Shown here: in pieces, positions 38,704 through 47,301 of the stretch | How positions within the stretch are numbered: the stretch's first letter is position 1 | Layout of the letters: each line of letters starts with the position of its first letter | Source of the DNA: Gammaproteobacteria bacterium | GTDB taxonomy: Bacteria > Pseudomonadota > Gammaproteobacteria > Pseudomonadales > Pseudomonadaceae | Assembly: GCA_018816095.1 (NCBI GenBank) | Contig: JAHIWP010000002.1 | Span: forward strand, 1-64,000 | Length of the DNA stretch: 64,000 bases | Direction of reading: 5' to 3' | The notes under the pieces: generated by a model | What the model saw: only the letters and a program-made list of their open reading frames with translations | Database searches by the model: none | What the model was told of the DNA's origin: nothing | Program-made: the position numbers and the translations under genes

Positions 38704-39192
38704 TCAGTGCTTGGTCAGCTTATCCAGGTAACCCATGGCGAAGGCCGACAGCACAAACGCCATGTGAATGATCACGTACCACATCAGCTTGCTGTCAGGG
38801 ATGTTCTGCGCATTCATAAACACCTTGAGCAGGTGGATAGAGGAAATCGCCACGATGGATGCCGCCACCTTCATTTTCAGCGAGCTGGAGTCCATCTTGC
38901 CCAGCCAGCTGAGTTTTTCGGTGCCCTCGGCGATATCCAGCTGGGAAACAAAATTCTCGTAGCCGGAAATCATCACCATCACCAGCAAGCCGCCAACCAG
39001 GGCCATGTCGATCAGCGACAACAGCACCAGAATCAGATCCGCCTCGGCCATGGCAAAGACATTGGGCAGGATATGAAAGACTTCCTGAAAGAACTTCAAC
39101 GCCAATGCCAGCAACGCCAGCGACAGGCCAAAATAAATAGGCGCCAGCAGCCAGCGCGAGGCATACATGGCGTTTTCGATAAAGCGTTCCAT
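38704..39192 (-). CDS. YqhA/TIGR00645 family inner membrane protein
   Basis: The 162-residue protein has the UPF0114 signature [25 protein letters not shown] and about four membrane helices, and contains [32 protein letters not shown], typical of YqhA. Function unknown. It lies directly upstream of the small 39395 gene and the Lon-like protease, as in P. aeruginosa (PA4574-PA4576 from memory). Confidence 0.9.
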   Translation of the reverse strand: MERFIENAMYASRWLLAPIYFGLSLALLALALKFFQEVFHILPNVFAMAEADLILVLLSLIDMALVGGLLVMVMISGYENFVSQLDIAEGTEKLSWLGKMDSSSLKMKVAASIVAISSIHLLKVFMNAQNIPDSKLMWYVIIHMAFVLSAFAMGYLDKLTKH

Positions 39193-39282
39193 AGGGGCTC
39201 TCTCAGGGTTTAAAACTGGCGGCGAGTATACCCAGCGCCCTCACTCAAACAACCCTGGAGTGTGGCAATAGATGACAAGCCC

Positions 39283-39309
39283 GGTTATCCCCGGCAACTG
39301 TGGATAACC
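39283..39309. other. Inverted repeat containing a perfect DnaA box
   Basis: The arms GGTTATCC (39283-39290) and GGATAACC (39302-39309) are perfectly complementary, with an 11-nt spacer. The right arm includes TGTGGATAA (39299-39307), the exact complement of the DnaA box TTATCCACA. Further boxes lie at 39818-39826 and 39830-39838. Confidence 0.5.
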
Positions 39310-39394
39310 TTGTGCGTAGGCTCAGGATCAATGGCTGTAAGCCAACTATTTCTAAGGCTGGCGAAGCCTGATCAAATACTCACCACATGCGCGC

Positions 39395-39736
39395 TCAGGT
39401 ATCCGGCTGGGACTGAAAATCCCCAACAGGGTGACCCCGCTCGGCGTTCAAGCGGCGTAACGCGGCCTGGATATGCAGCCGCCAGATCGGTACATCGCTG
39501 CAGGGTTGATACCCCATGACACACAGGTTTTCGGCGATATCAACGAGGATGCGTTCGGCCGACAAAGCCCCGCGGAATGGGCCCTGCGCCTTGATTGCAG
39601 AAGGTTGAGCGCCCGCCATGCCCGCGGCGCAGATTAGCGCCCAGAGCCCCTCGTTGCCGGCCAGCGGCAGCACCATGCATTCGATGCGTGTATCCAGGCC
39701 CAGACAATGACGGGTGAGATTGAGGCTGCGCGACAT
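39395..39736 (-). CDS. Small protein of unknown function (PA4575-like)
   Basis: The 113-residue protein has no membrane segment. It contains several Cys residues (RHCLGL, RIECMV, LICAAG, LCVMG, QPCSD) spread along its length, with no recognisable motif. The ATG at 39736 is preceded by AGAGGG at a good distance; a longer form from 39763 is possible. Position between YqhA and the Lon-like gene corresponds to PAO1 PA4575 as I recall it. DnaA-box-like sequences flank it on both sides. Confidence 0.65.
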   Translation of the reverse strand: MSRSLNLTRHCLGLDTRIECMVLPLAGNEGLWALICAAGMAGAQPSAIKAQGPFRGALSAERILVDIAENLCVMGYQPCSDVPIWRLHIQAALRRLNAERGHPVGDFQSQPDT

Positions 39737-39817
39737 GGCGACGACCCTCTCGGTAGCAAGCATTCAGCCTACACCCGAGTAAGCGCCAGAGGGAAGCCAA
39801 CAGTTACCCCCATACAC

Positions 39818-39838
39818 TGTGGATAACTGTGTGGATGA
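39818..39838 (-). promoter_or_regulatory. Two adjacent DnaA-box-like sites
   Basis: TGTGGATAA at 39818-39826 is the exact complement of TTATCCACA. TGTGGATGA at 39830-39838 differs by one base. They are in direct repeat 12 nt apart, in the short gap between the 39395 gene and the Lon-like gene. Confidence 0.5.
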
Positions 39839-39934
39839 ATTGAGGAAAAACAGGTCTGAGGCAGATGCACTGGGCGCTACGCTTATTCGCTCAGTGACTG
39901 ACCAGCCACCGAGCGAACTGTCACAGCCAAGCGG

Positions 39935-42400
39935 TCACTCGGCCACTGGCTTTTTCACCCGCGGCTTCTTCTCTTTTACTGGCGCGGCGGGGGCCTCTTC
40001 CTTTTTCGGCTCGTCCTTGTCGTCGTCTTCCATGCCCATGGCAGCGATGTCACGCAGACGCTCGACCACCCGCGCATTGACGCTGCCCGCGGGGAACTGC
40101 CCCTGCTCATTCGGCGTACCCGCGTCGGTGCCGACCAGCAGGCTCAGCGCTTCATCAACCTGACGCACCGCGTAGATATGGAACTGCCCGGCACGCACGG
40201 CCTGCAGCACTCGCTCGTCGAGCATCAAGGTGGTGACGTTGGAATGCGGAATGATCGCGCCCTGCTCGCCCGTCAGGCCACGGGCCTCACACAAGCGGAA
40301 GAAGCCTTCGATCTTCTCGTTGACCCCACCCACCGCCTGCACTTCGCCGAACTGGTTGATCGAGCCGGTAATCGCAAAACACTGCTTGAGCGGGGTACGC
40401 GACAGGGCCGAGATCAACGTACACACCTCGCCCAGTGACGCACTGTCACCGTCGACGTAACCGTAGGACTGCTCCAGGGCGATACTCGCGGAGATTTCCA
40501 GTGGGAATTCCTGAGCATAACGACTGCCCAGATAACCGGTGAGGATCATCACGCCCTTGGAGTGGATGGGCTGACCGAGGTTAACTTCGCGCTCAATATC
40601 GACGATGCCGCTGCCGCCCGGATAGACCGTGGCAGAAATCCGCGCGGGCACGCCGAAGGCCGAGTCACCGACCTCCAGCACGGTCAGGCCGTTGCACTTG
40701 CCCACGGCGGCACCAGCGGTGTCGATCAGGATGATCCCGGCGAGCATGTCATCGATAATCCGCGCCGAGACGCGCCCGGTGCGGGTGGCCTTGGCTTTTA
40801 GCGCCCGCTCGATATGCCCGGCGTCGGTCACTTCATCACCCGCCAGGCTGCGGATAAAGTCGGCTTCGCTGACCAATTGAAACAGGTCGCCAATGCGCGC
40901 CGACAAACGCCCCTGGTGTTCGGCCAAGCGCGCACTGTAGGTCGCCACCCGCGCGACGGCGGCGGCCGTCAGCGGCGCCATGCCCTCTTCTGAGGTGCGG
41001 GTTTTCATCAACTGAGCGAACTGCTCCAGGCTGTCGTCGGCCAACGGGATGTCTTCGTCGAAGTCGACCAGCACGCGGAACATTTCCTGGAAGTCCGGAT
41101 CGAGGTCCTGCAGCGTGTAATACAGCTGACGCGAACCGATGATCACCACCTTGAGGTGCAGCGGAATCACCTCCGGGGTCAGGGTCACGGTGGCGATTCG
41201 GCCGAGATCGCCCAGCGGCGACTCCATTTTCAGCTGGCGCGATTGCAGGGCGCGCTTGAGCGCATCCCAGACAAACGGCTCACCGAGCATTTTCTCGGCT
41301 TCAAGAATCAGGAAACCGCCGTTGGCGCGGTGCAATGCGCCGGGGCGCAGCTGGCGGTAGCTGGTGTAGAGCGCGCCTTGGTCGGTGTTGTATTCGATAC
41401 GGCCAAACAGGTTGTCGTAAGTCGGGTGCGGCTCGAACACCACCGGCGCACCGCCTTGGGCGTGATGGCCGACCACCAGGCTTGGGCAGTACTGCTCTTC
41501 GAGCAGCTTGCGGGTTTGCGCATCGATCTTATCCACCTCGACCAACTGCTCGACCACAGTCTTCAGCAGATTGACCTGCACGGCCTGCAAGTAGGCGCAT
41601 ACCCCGGCATTCTCTGCGTACTTCTGCGACAGCGGCGCCAGCAACGGCTGCAAGGCTATGGTGATGGTTTCTTCATTGAGCTGGCGCAGCAGGTTGCTCG
41701 ACTCACGCTTCCACTGCGGCAGGCTGGCCAGCTCCTCATTCAGACGCTCTTCGAGGTTGGCGATATCGGCATGGAAGCGCTCACGATCGGCCTCCGGCAA
41801 CTGAGCGAACTCGGCCTCATCCAACGCCTTGCCTTCCAGCATCGGGGTAAAGGCGATATTGCTGCTGTCGCGGTACAGGGCAATGCTCTTTTCCAGCGAC
41901 AAGCGCTCGATGATATCCAGCGCCTGGTCGTAGCGTTTGTTGAAGGCGCGGTCGATGGCGTTCTTCTTTTGCTGGAACGAGGGGTGCTCGAACACTGCAG
42001 GGAAGGTCGCTAGCAGGTTGTCGACCAGGCCGTTGATGTCCGCAAGAAATTCCGCAGAGTGGCCGGACGGCAGCTCCAGCGCGCGCGGTTCGCGCGGCTC
42101 ATCGAAATGATTGACGTAAAACCGGTCAGCCGGGGTTTCCAAGCGCTTGGCTTCGGCCTTGAGGTAGCGCTTAACAAACGAGAAGCGGCCGGTACCCGGC
42201 TCGCCCATGACAAACACGTTATAGCCTGGGCGCGGCATCGCCACGCCGAACTGCAGCGCCTCGACGGCGCGCTCCTGGCCCAACACGCCGCGAAACGGTT
42301 CGAGGTCTTCGGTATTGGTAAAGTTGAATTGCTCAGGTGAAAAGGGACGCGTAAGTGCTTCGGGAGCCAAGCGCAAATGAGCTGCGGCAGAGTCTGGCAT
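39935..42400 (-). CDS. Lon-like AAA family protease (LonB/TTC1975 type)
   Basis: The 821-residue protein belongs to the Lon-related group without the classic Lon N-domain. The C-terminal serine protease domain has catalytic S653 in DGDSAS and K696 in GGVNEKIEG, spaced 43 residues apart exactly as in Lon. The AAA module near the N terminus has a Walker A reading GEPGTGRFS, with Arg72 in place of the invariant lysine. A long helical insert (about 120-300) follows. The tail is highly basic/acidic (KEKKPRVKKPVAE). It is an inferred cytoplasmic quality-control protease; substrates are unknown. In P. aeruginosa a homologue occupies the same place. Confidence 0.9.
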   Translation of the reverse strand: MPDSAAAHLRLAPEALTRPFSPEQFNFTNTEDLEPFRGVLGQERAVEALQFGVAMPRPGYNVFVMGEPGTGRFSFVKRYLKAEAKRLETPADRFYVNHFDEPREPRALELPSGHSAEFLADINGLVDNLLATFPAVFEHPSFQQKKNAIDRAFNKRYDQALDIIERLSLEKSIALYRDSSNIAFTPMLEGKALDEAEFAQLPEADRERFHADIANLEERLNEELASLPQWKRESSNLLRQLNEETITIALQPLLAPLSQKYAENAGVCAYLQAVQVNLLKTVVEQLVEVDKIDAQTRKLLEEQYCPSLVVGHHAQGGAPVVFEPHPTYDNLFGRIEYNTDQGALYTSYRQLRPGALHRANGGFLILEAEKMLGEPFVWDALKRALQSRQLKMESPLGDLGRIATVTLTPEVIPLHLKVVIIGSRQLYYTLQDLDPDFQEMFRVLVDFDEDIPLADDSLEQFAQLMKTRTSEEGMAPLTAAAVARVATYSARLAEHQGRLSARIGDLFQLVSEADFIRSLAGDEVTDAGHIERALKAKATRTGRVSARIIDDMLAGIILIDTAGAAVGKCNGLTVLEVGDSAFGVPARISATVYPGGSGIVDIEREVNLGQPIHSKGVMILTGYLGSRYAQEFPLEISASIALEQSYGYVDGDSASLGEVCTLISALSRTPLKQCFAITGSINQFGEVQAVGGVNEKIEGFFRLCEARGLTGEQGAIIPHSNVTTLMLDERVLQAVRAGQFHIYAVRQVDEALSLLVGTDAGTPNEQGQFPAGSVNARVVERLRDIAAMGMEDDDKDEPKKEEAPAAPVKEKKPRVKKPVAE

Positions 42401-42776
42401 TGGAAATCCTTAACAGGCGGCAACGGCCGCGGAACGATGGGCCATTCTCGCGCCGCGCAGCGCGCACTGGCAAGGCATCAGCGCGGTTTCCGCTCAGCAA
42501 AAACAGGCCAAACCGGGCTGCACACCCCGCTCAGCTCTGATGCATCGTTCGGTAAAACCGGCAAAAGCCCCGGCGCGAACAACCCGACACGTGCCCACAA
42601 CGCGGCACCCATAAAGCACTGCGCGCGACAGTAATTGGCAAATACCACGCGGCAAACCATTCCTCGCGGGAGTTCTTTTCGGCTGCGTGCTTGACAGCAC
42701 GCCGACATTGCAAAATGCTCAAGTCGAGACCAGTGAGTAGTCGGTCGACGTTCCTTCACTTGAAAGAGCACTCCCT
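42401..42776. other. Divergent intergenic region (376 nt)
   Basis: This gap separates the divergent Lon-like and DUF3015 genes and must contain both promoters. For DUF3015, TTGACA at 42691-42696 with AATGCT 17 nt downstream (42714-42719) is a weak candidate. No ORF with convincing features, no tRNA and no repeat was seen. Confidence 0.4.
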
Positions 42777-43265
42777 ATGAAACGGATTCTGATCGGCACC
42801 CTACTCACCGTGACCTCCCTGTCGGCACTTGCCGAAGCACCTGGCGGCCCAAATTGCGGCTGGGGCAATATGTTGTTTGAAGGCCAGCGCGGCACGCCTT
42901 CGCACTTTGTAGCCTCGACCACCAACGGCACTTCGGGCAACGCCACCTTCGGTATGACCTCCGGCACCAACGGTTGCTCGACCGACGGCACCCTGACCTA
43001 TGGCGGCCGATCACTGCTGGCCATCAATGGCATGCTCGACGAACTGTCCGAAGACATGGCCAAAGGCCAAGGTGAGGCCTTGACCACTTACGCCGTACTG
43101 CTGGGCGTCGAAGAACAAGACCGCGCCTATTTCGCGACCGTGACCCATCAACATTTCAGTGAAATCTTCAGCTCGGCCGACATCACTGGCGAGCAGATGC
43201 ATGCTGCGACCTTAAACGTCATCAAGCGTGACAGCCGCCTGGCCAAATACGCGCAGCCTGCTTAA
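42777..43265 (+). CDS. DUF3015 family secreted protein
   Basis: The 162-residue protein has a Sec signal peptide ending SALAE near residue 20, then GGPNCGWGNMLFEGQRG, the DUF3015 signature, with a second Cys in GTNGCSTDGTL likely forming a disulfide. A helical C-terminal half follows. Predicted periplasmic; function unknown. It is followed after 102 nt by the DUF4105 barrel gene in the same direction, a pairing that suggests a joint envelope role. Confidence 0.88.
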   Translation: MKRILIGTLLTVTSLSALAEAPGGPNCGWGNMLFEGQRGTPSHFVASTTNGTSGNATFGMTSGTNGCSTDGTLTYGGRSLLAINGMLDELSEDMAKGQGEALTTYAVLLGVEEQDRAYFATVTHQHFSEIFSSADITGEQMHAATLNVIKRDSRLAKYAQPA

Positions 43266-43367
43266 CCCGCAACCGCCTGCCGGCTGCATGCAGCCGGCAA
43301 CAACCGCTACACCGCCTTGCGTCACCTGAGCGCTTTTGGCGCTTGCCCTCGCCATTAGTAGGTGACT

Positions 43368-45224
43368 ATGCCCAAACACCTGTTATTGAGTTTGTTACTC
43401 GCGGCCAGTACGCCCCTGTTTGCCGCCACGGCGGCAACGCCGCAAGCACTCAACATACTCGCCAACGACCCTTACTGGATTGCCCTCGGCCATTACGAAA
43501 CCGGCAAGTTCGGCGGCTGGCGCAGCTATGTTGATGACAGCGGTTTCTTCCTTGCGCAGGACGGCGACAGCGACCCTTCTGCCGAACTCAAGGCCACCTT
43601 ACAGGCGCTCTACCAGCCTGCCGACGCAGGCGACAGTCACCCGCAATGCGTGTTCCCTGCGCGCACCCGCTGGCTGCGCGAACGCTTGCAGTTAGACGAC
43701 CTGCCCAGCCCAACATGCACGGAGTACCAACGCTGGTTCGATGACATAAAGCCGCATCGAACCGTGCTTATTTTCCCGGCGGCCTACTTGAACAGCCCGT
43801 CGTCGATGTTCGGCCATACCTTGCTGCGCATCGACCAGGCCGACGTGGATGCCAGTGGTACAGCGCTGCTCAGTTACGCGCTGAACTTTGGCGCCTACAT
43901 CGAAGGCATGGACAACAGCATGCTGTATGCCTGGAAAGGCCTGATGGGCGGCTATCCAGGGCTGTTTTCACTGGTGTCCTACCGCGCCAAACTGGCCGAA
44001 TACAGCCGCTTGGAAAATCGTGACCTGTGGGAGTACCAGCTCAACCTGACACCGGCTGAAACCGCACGCATGGTCGAGCATGTGTGGGAACTCAAGCAGG
44101 TACGCTTCGATTATTTCTTCTTCGACGAGAACTGCTCGTTCCGCCTGCTTGAACTGCTGGAAATCGCCCGCCCCGGTGTGACGTTAACCGAGCAATTCCC
44201 GCTGACTGCCATCCCCACCGATACCGTGCGCGCCGTCAAACAGGCCGGCCTGGTTGAGCGCATTGACTACCGCCCCTCGCGGGAAAAAGAGTTGCTCGCC
44301 CGCGCCAGCCAACTCCACGACAACGAGCAAGACTGGGTACTGGCCCTGGCTGACGACAGCCGCCTGGTGAATGACCCGGTCTTCCTCGGTTTAGCGCCTG
44401 CGCGCCGCGCGCTGATCCAAGATGCTGCCTATCGTTTGGTGCGCTACCACGCCACCGGTGCTGAACGTGACAGTGTGCAGGCAAAGCGCAGCTTTGAGCT
44501 GTTGCAGGCGATCAATCGCAACCCACCTGGCGAACTTTCGATAGAGCGCCCCGAACTGCCAGAAAATGGCCATCAGTCGCGCACCTGGCAACTGGGCGCA
44601 GGCAGCCTTGGCGAACGCAGCTTCGCCGAATACGGGCTGCGCATGGCGTACCACGACCTGAATGACAACTTGGCAGGCTTTCCGCTGGGCGCACAAATCG
44701 AAATCCTGCAACTCAAGTTACGTCAGTACGAAGGCAATCACTGGCAACTCGAGCGCCTTGATTTGGCCACCATTCGCTCGCTGACCCCACGCAACCGCCT
44801 GCTGCAACCGCTTTCATGGCAGGTTGCCGCGGGCCTTGAGCGCGTACCAGGGAAAAATGAGCGCCGTGAGCTGGTCAGCCAGATTAACGGTGGTGCGGGC
44901 GGCACCTGGCAATTGGGCAGCGACACCTTGGCCTACGCCATGGCCACCGCACGCGTTGAGCACAACAGTGACTTCGCCGCATTTATCGCACCGGCTGCGG
45001 GCTTCAACACAGGGCTGATCTGGAGCAACCGACTGGGAAACCTGAGCCTAGAAGCCAAAGCCGACTACTTTCAGCAAGGCGAAGTACGCCGCAGTGTGGC
45101 GCTCAACCAGCAATGGGAACTGTCAGATAACCTCGGTTTACGCATGAGTGCCAGCCGTCAGTTCAGCCATCTGCAAACACCGGAAAACGAGCTGATGCTG
45201 TCGCTGCGCTGGTATTACTACTGA
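43368..45224 (+). CDS. DUF4105 (Lnb-like) periplasmic domain fused to outer-membrane barrel
   Basis: The 618-residue protein has a signal peptide (MPKHLLLSLLLAASTPLFAA) and a DUF4105 domain at about 95-300. Two conserved elements are visible: a His in SSMFGHTLLRI and a Cys in FFDENCSFRLLELLE, a likely Cys-His pair. From about residue 390 the sequence alternates like transmembrane strands and ends in RWYYY, an aromatic terminus as in outer-membrane barrels. DUF4105 includes Lnb, a Bacteroides lipoprotein N-acyltransferase, so acyl-transfer chemistry is possible but unproven here. ATG 43368, with AGG upstream, is preferred over a GTG at 43362. Confidence 0.85.
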   Translation: MPKHLLLSLLLAASTPLFAATAATPQALNILANDPYWIALGHYETGKFGGWRSYVDDSGFFLAQDGDSDPSAELKATLQALYQPADAGDSHPQCVFPARTRWLRERLQLDDLPSPTCTEYQRWFDDIKPHRTVLIFPAAYLNSPSSMFGHTLLRIDQADVDASGTALLSYALNFGAYIEGMDNSMLYAWKGLMGGYPGLFSLVSYRAKLAEYSRLENRDLWEYQLNLTPAETARMVEHVWELKQVRFDYFFFDENCSFRLLELLEIARPGVTLTEQFPLTAIPTDTVRAVKQAGLVERIDYRPSREKELLARASQLHDNEQDWVLALADDSRLVNDPVFLGLAPARRALIQDAAYRLVRYHATGAERDSVQAKRSFELLQAINRNPPGELSIERPELPENGHQSRTWQLGAGSLGERSFAEYGLRMAYHDLNDNLAGFPLGAQIEILQLKLRQYEGNHWQLERLDLATIRSLTPRNRLLQPLSWQVAAGLERVPGKNERRELVSQINGGAGGTWQLGSDTLAYAMATARVEHNSDFAAFIAPAAGFNTGLIWSNRLGNLSLEAKADYFQQGEVRRSVALNQQWELSDNLGLRMSASRQFSHLQTPENELMLSLRWYYY

Positions 45225-45243
45225 ATAAACGCGCACAAACAAA

Positions 45244-45267
45244 AACGGAGCCTTGCGGCTCCGTTTC
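45244..45267. terminator. Terminator between the DUF4105 gene and ettA
   Basis: The hairpin AACGGAGCC-TTGC-GGCTCCGTT, with an A-run on the left and TTTCTATTTT on the right, can serve both converging genes. Confidence 0.88.
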
Positions 45268-45282
45268 TATTTTCAGCCTGGC

Positions 45283-46950
45283 TTACTGCGCCAGCTTCTT
45301 GTAACGCACGCGGTGCGGCTGCGCGGCAGCATCACCCAGGCGTTTCTTACGGTCGGCTTCGTACTCGGTGTAGTTACCTTCGAAGAACTCGATGTGCGAG
45401 TCATCTTCGTACGCCAGGATGTGGGTCGCCACGCGATCGAGGAACCAGCGATCGTGAGAGATCACGATGGCAGCGCCTGGGAAGTCGAGCAGCGCCTCTT
45501 CTAGCGAACGCAGGGTTTCCACGTCGAGGTCGTTGGACGGTTCGTCGAGCAGCAGTACGTTGGCTCCCTCTTTCAGGGTCAACGCCAGGTGCAGACGACC
45601 GCGCTCACCACCGGAGAGGTCCTTGACGAACTTCTGCTGGTCGCCGCCCTTGAAGTTGAAGCGCCCTACATAGGTACGCGACGGCACTTCATAGTTACCG
45701 ATCTTGATCATGTCGGCGCCATCGGAAACGGCCTCCCACACGCTCTTGCTACCGTCGAGGTCGTCGCGGCTCTGGTCGACACAGGCCATTTGCACGGTTT
45801 CACCGATCTCGATGCTGCCCGAGTCCGGCTGTTCCTTGCCCATCAGCATGCGGAACAGGGTCGACTTACCGGCGCCGTTACCGCCGATCACGCCGACGAT
45901 GGCGCCCTTGGGCATGCTGAACGACAGGTTGTCGATCAGCATACGGTCGCCATAGCCCTTACTGACGTTGACGAAGTCGATGACCTTGTCGCCCAGACGC
46001 GGGCCGACCGGGATATAGATTTCGTTGGTTTCGCTGCGCTTCTGGAATTCCTGCGACTGCATTTCCTCGAAGCGCTGCAAACGTGCCTTGGACTTGGACT
46101 GGCGGGCCTTGGCGCCTTTGCGCACCCACTCCAGCTCTTCCTTCATGGCTTTTTCGTGAGCCGACTGCTGCTTGGATTCCTGCGCCAGACGGTTCGACTT
46201 GGCTTCCAACCAACCGGAATAGTTACCCTCGTAAGGGATACCGGCGCCGCGGTCGAGTTCGAGAATCCAACCCGCGACGTTATCCAGGAAGTAACGGTCG
46301 TGGGTGATCGCCACCACGGTACCCGGGAAGTCGTGGAGGAAGTGCTCCAACCAGGCCACCGAGTCGGCGTCCAGGTGGTTGGTCGGTTCGTCGAGCAGCA
46401 GCATGTCTGGGGCCGACAGCAGCAGGCGGCACAGGGCTACGCGGCGCTTCTCACCACCGGAAAGCACAGCCACCTTGGCGTCCCAGGCCGGCAGGCGCAG
46501 GGCGTCGGCGGCAACTTCCAGCTGACGCTCCAGGTTGTGGCCGTCGCTGGTTTGCAGAATGGCTTCCAGCTTGGCTTGCTCGGCGGCCAGCTTGTCGAAG
46601 TCGGCGTCCGGCTCGGCGTAAGCGGCGTAAACCTGATCCAGACGCGCCTGGGCGTCCTTGATCTGGCTGACGGCCTCTTCCACCACTTCACGCACGGTCT
46701 TGCTCGGGTCGAGCTGCGGTTCCTGCGGCAGGTAACCGATATTCAGCTCGGGCATTGGCCGCGCCTCGCCATTGAACTCGGTATCGACGCCGGCCATGAT
46801 TTTCAGCAGGGTGGATTTACCCGAACCGTTGAGGCCGAGTACGCCGATCTTCGCGCCAGGGAAGAACGACAGGGAGATGTTCTTGAGGATTTCCCGCTTC
46901 GGTGGCACTACTTTGCCGAGCCGATGCATGGTGTAAACGTATTGAGCCAT
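45283..46950 (-). CDS. ettA: Energy-dependent translational throttle ABC-F protein EttA
   Basis: The 555-residue protein equals E. coli EttA in length. It has two ABC domains: Walker A GLNGSGKST and GGNGAGKST, signatures LSGGEKRRVAL and LSGGERGRLHLAL, and Walker B LLLDEPTNHLD and LLLDEPSNDLD. Between them lies the arm and P-site tRNA interaction motif region (EWVRKGAKARQSKSKARLQRFEEM). No membrane segment is present. It binds the ribosomal E site and gates the first peptide bond according to ATP/ADP level. The start MAQYVYTMHRLGK at 46950 is conserved; the ORF extends upstream without support. Confidence 0.97.
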   Translation of the reverse strand: MAQYVYTMHRLGKVVPPKREILKNISLSFFPGAKIGVLGLNGSGKSTLLKIMAGVDTEFNGEARPMPELNIGYLPQEPQLDPSKTVREVVEEAVSQIKDAQARLDQVYAAYAEPDADFDKLAAEQAKLEAILQTSDGHNLERQLEVAADALRLPAWDAKVAVLSGGEKRRVALCRLLLSAPDMLLLDEPTNHLDADSVAWLEHFLHDFPGTVVAITHDRYFLDNVAGWILELDRGAGIPYEGNYSGWLEAKSNRLAQESKQQSAHEKAMKEELEWVRKGAKARQSKSKARLQRFEEMQSQEFQKRSETNEIYIPVGPRLGDKVIDFVNVSKGYGDRMLIDNLSFSMPKGAIVGVIGGNGAGKSTLFRMLMGKEQPDSGSIEIGETVQMACVDQSRDDLDGSKSVWEAVSDGADMIKIGNYEVPSRTYVGRFNFKGGDQQKFVKDLSGGERGRLHLALTLKEGANVLLLDEPSNDLDVETLRSLEEALLDFPGAAIVISHDRWFLDRVATHILAYEDDSHIEFFEGNYTEYEADRKKRLGDAAAQPHRVRYKKLAQ

Positions 46951-47301
46951 GATGACCTTGATTCTGGAATGAAACGAAAGAGAGTCGCCAACTAATGCGT
47001 GCAGCGTGAAACTGCACGGCGGGGACGCAGCCGCCAGGCGACGCCAACGCACTGAACGTAATAATAGTCGCGCGCGCGTCGGGCAAAGCTACCGGAATGC
47101 GCGATGCAGGGCAAACCACGCTCGTCGGGGGCGCTGGCACTTCGCCACAGTTATGGCATGCTAGCCGCCCCGTATTGGCCGGCCAAACTACGCCCAGCCA
47201 GGGACTCGCCCATCGCCACCCAGCCTTCAGGATGCAACGCGTTGCCGACAGTTACGCCCCCTACCACAGCGCACTCCCCCGGCGCGGCACCGGTCAAGGT
47301 G
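46951..47301. other. Intergenic region between ettA and morA (about 350 nt)
   Basis: This holds the divergent promoters of ettA and morA, and possibly a longer N terminus for MorA, because the reading frame is open from 47104. Without a clear ribosome-binding site or hydrophobic core in that stretch I treat it as non-coding. No RNA gene or repeat was seen. Confidence 0.35.

Noticed and set aside
45589..46995. 468-codon ORF on the plus strand
   Set aside because: It is the reverse-strand shadow of ettA.
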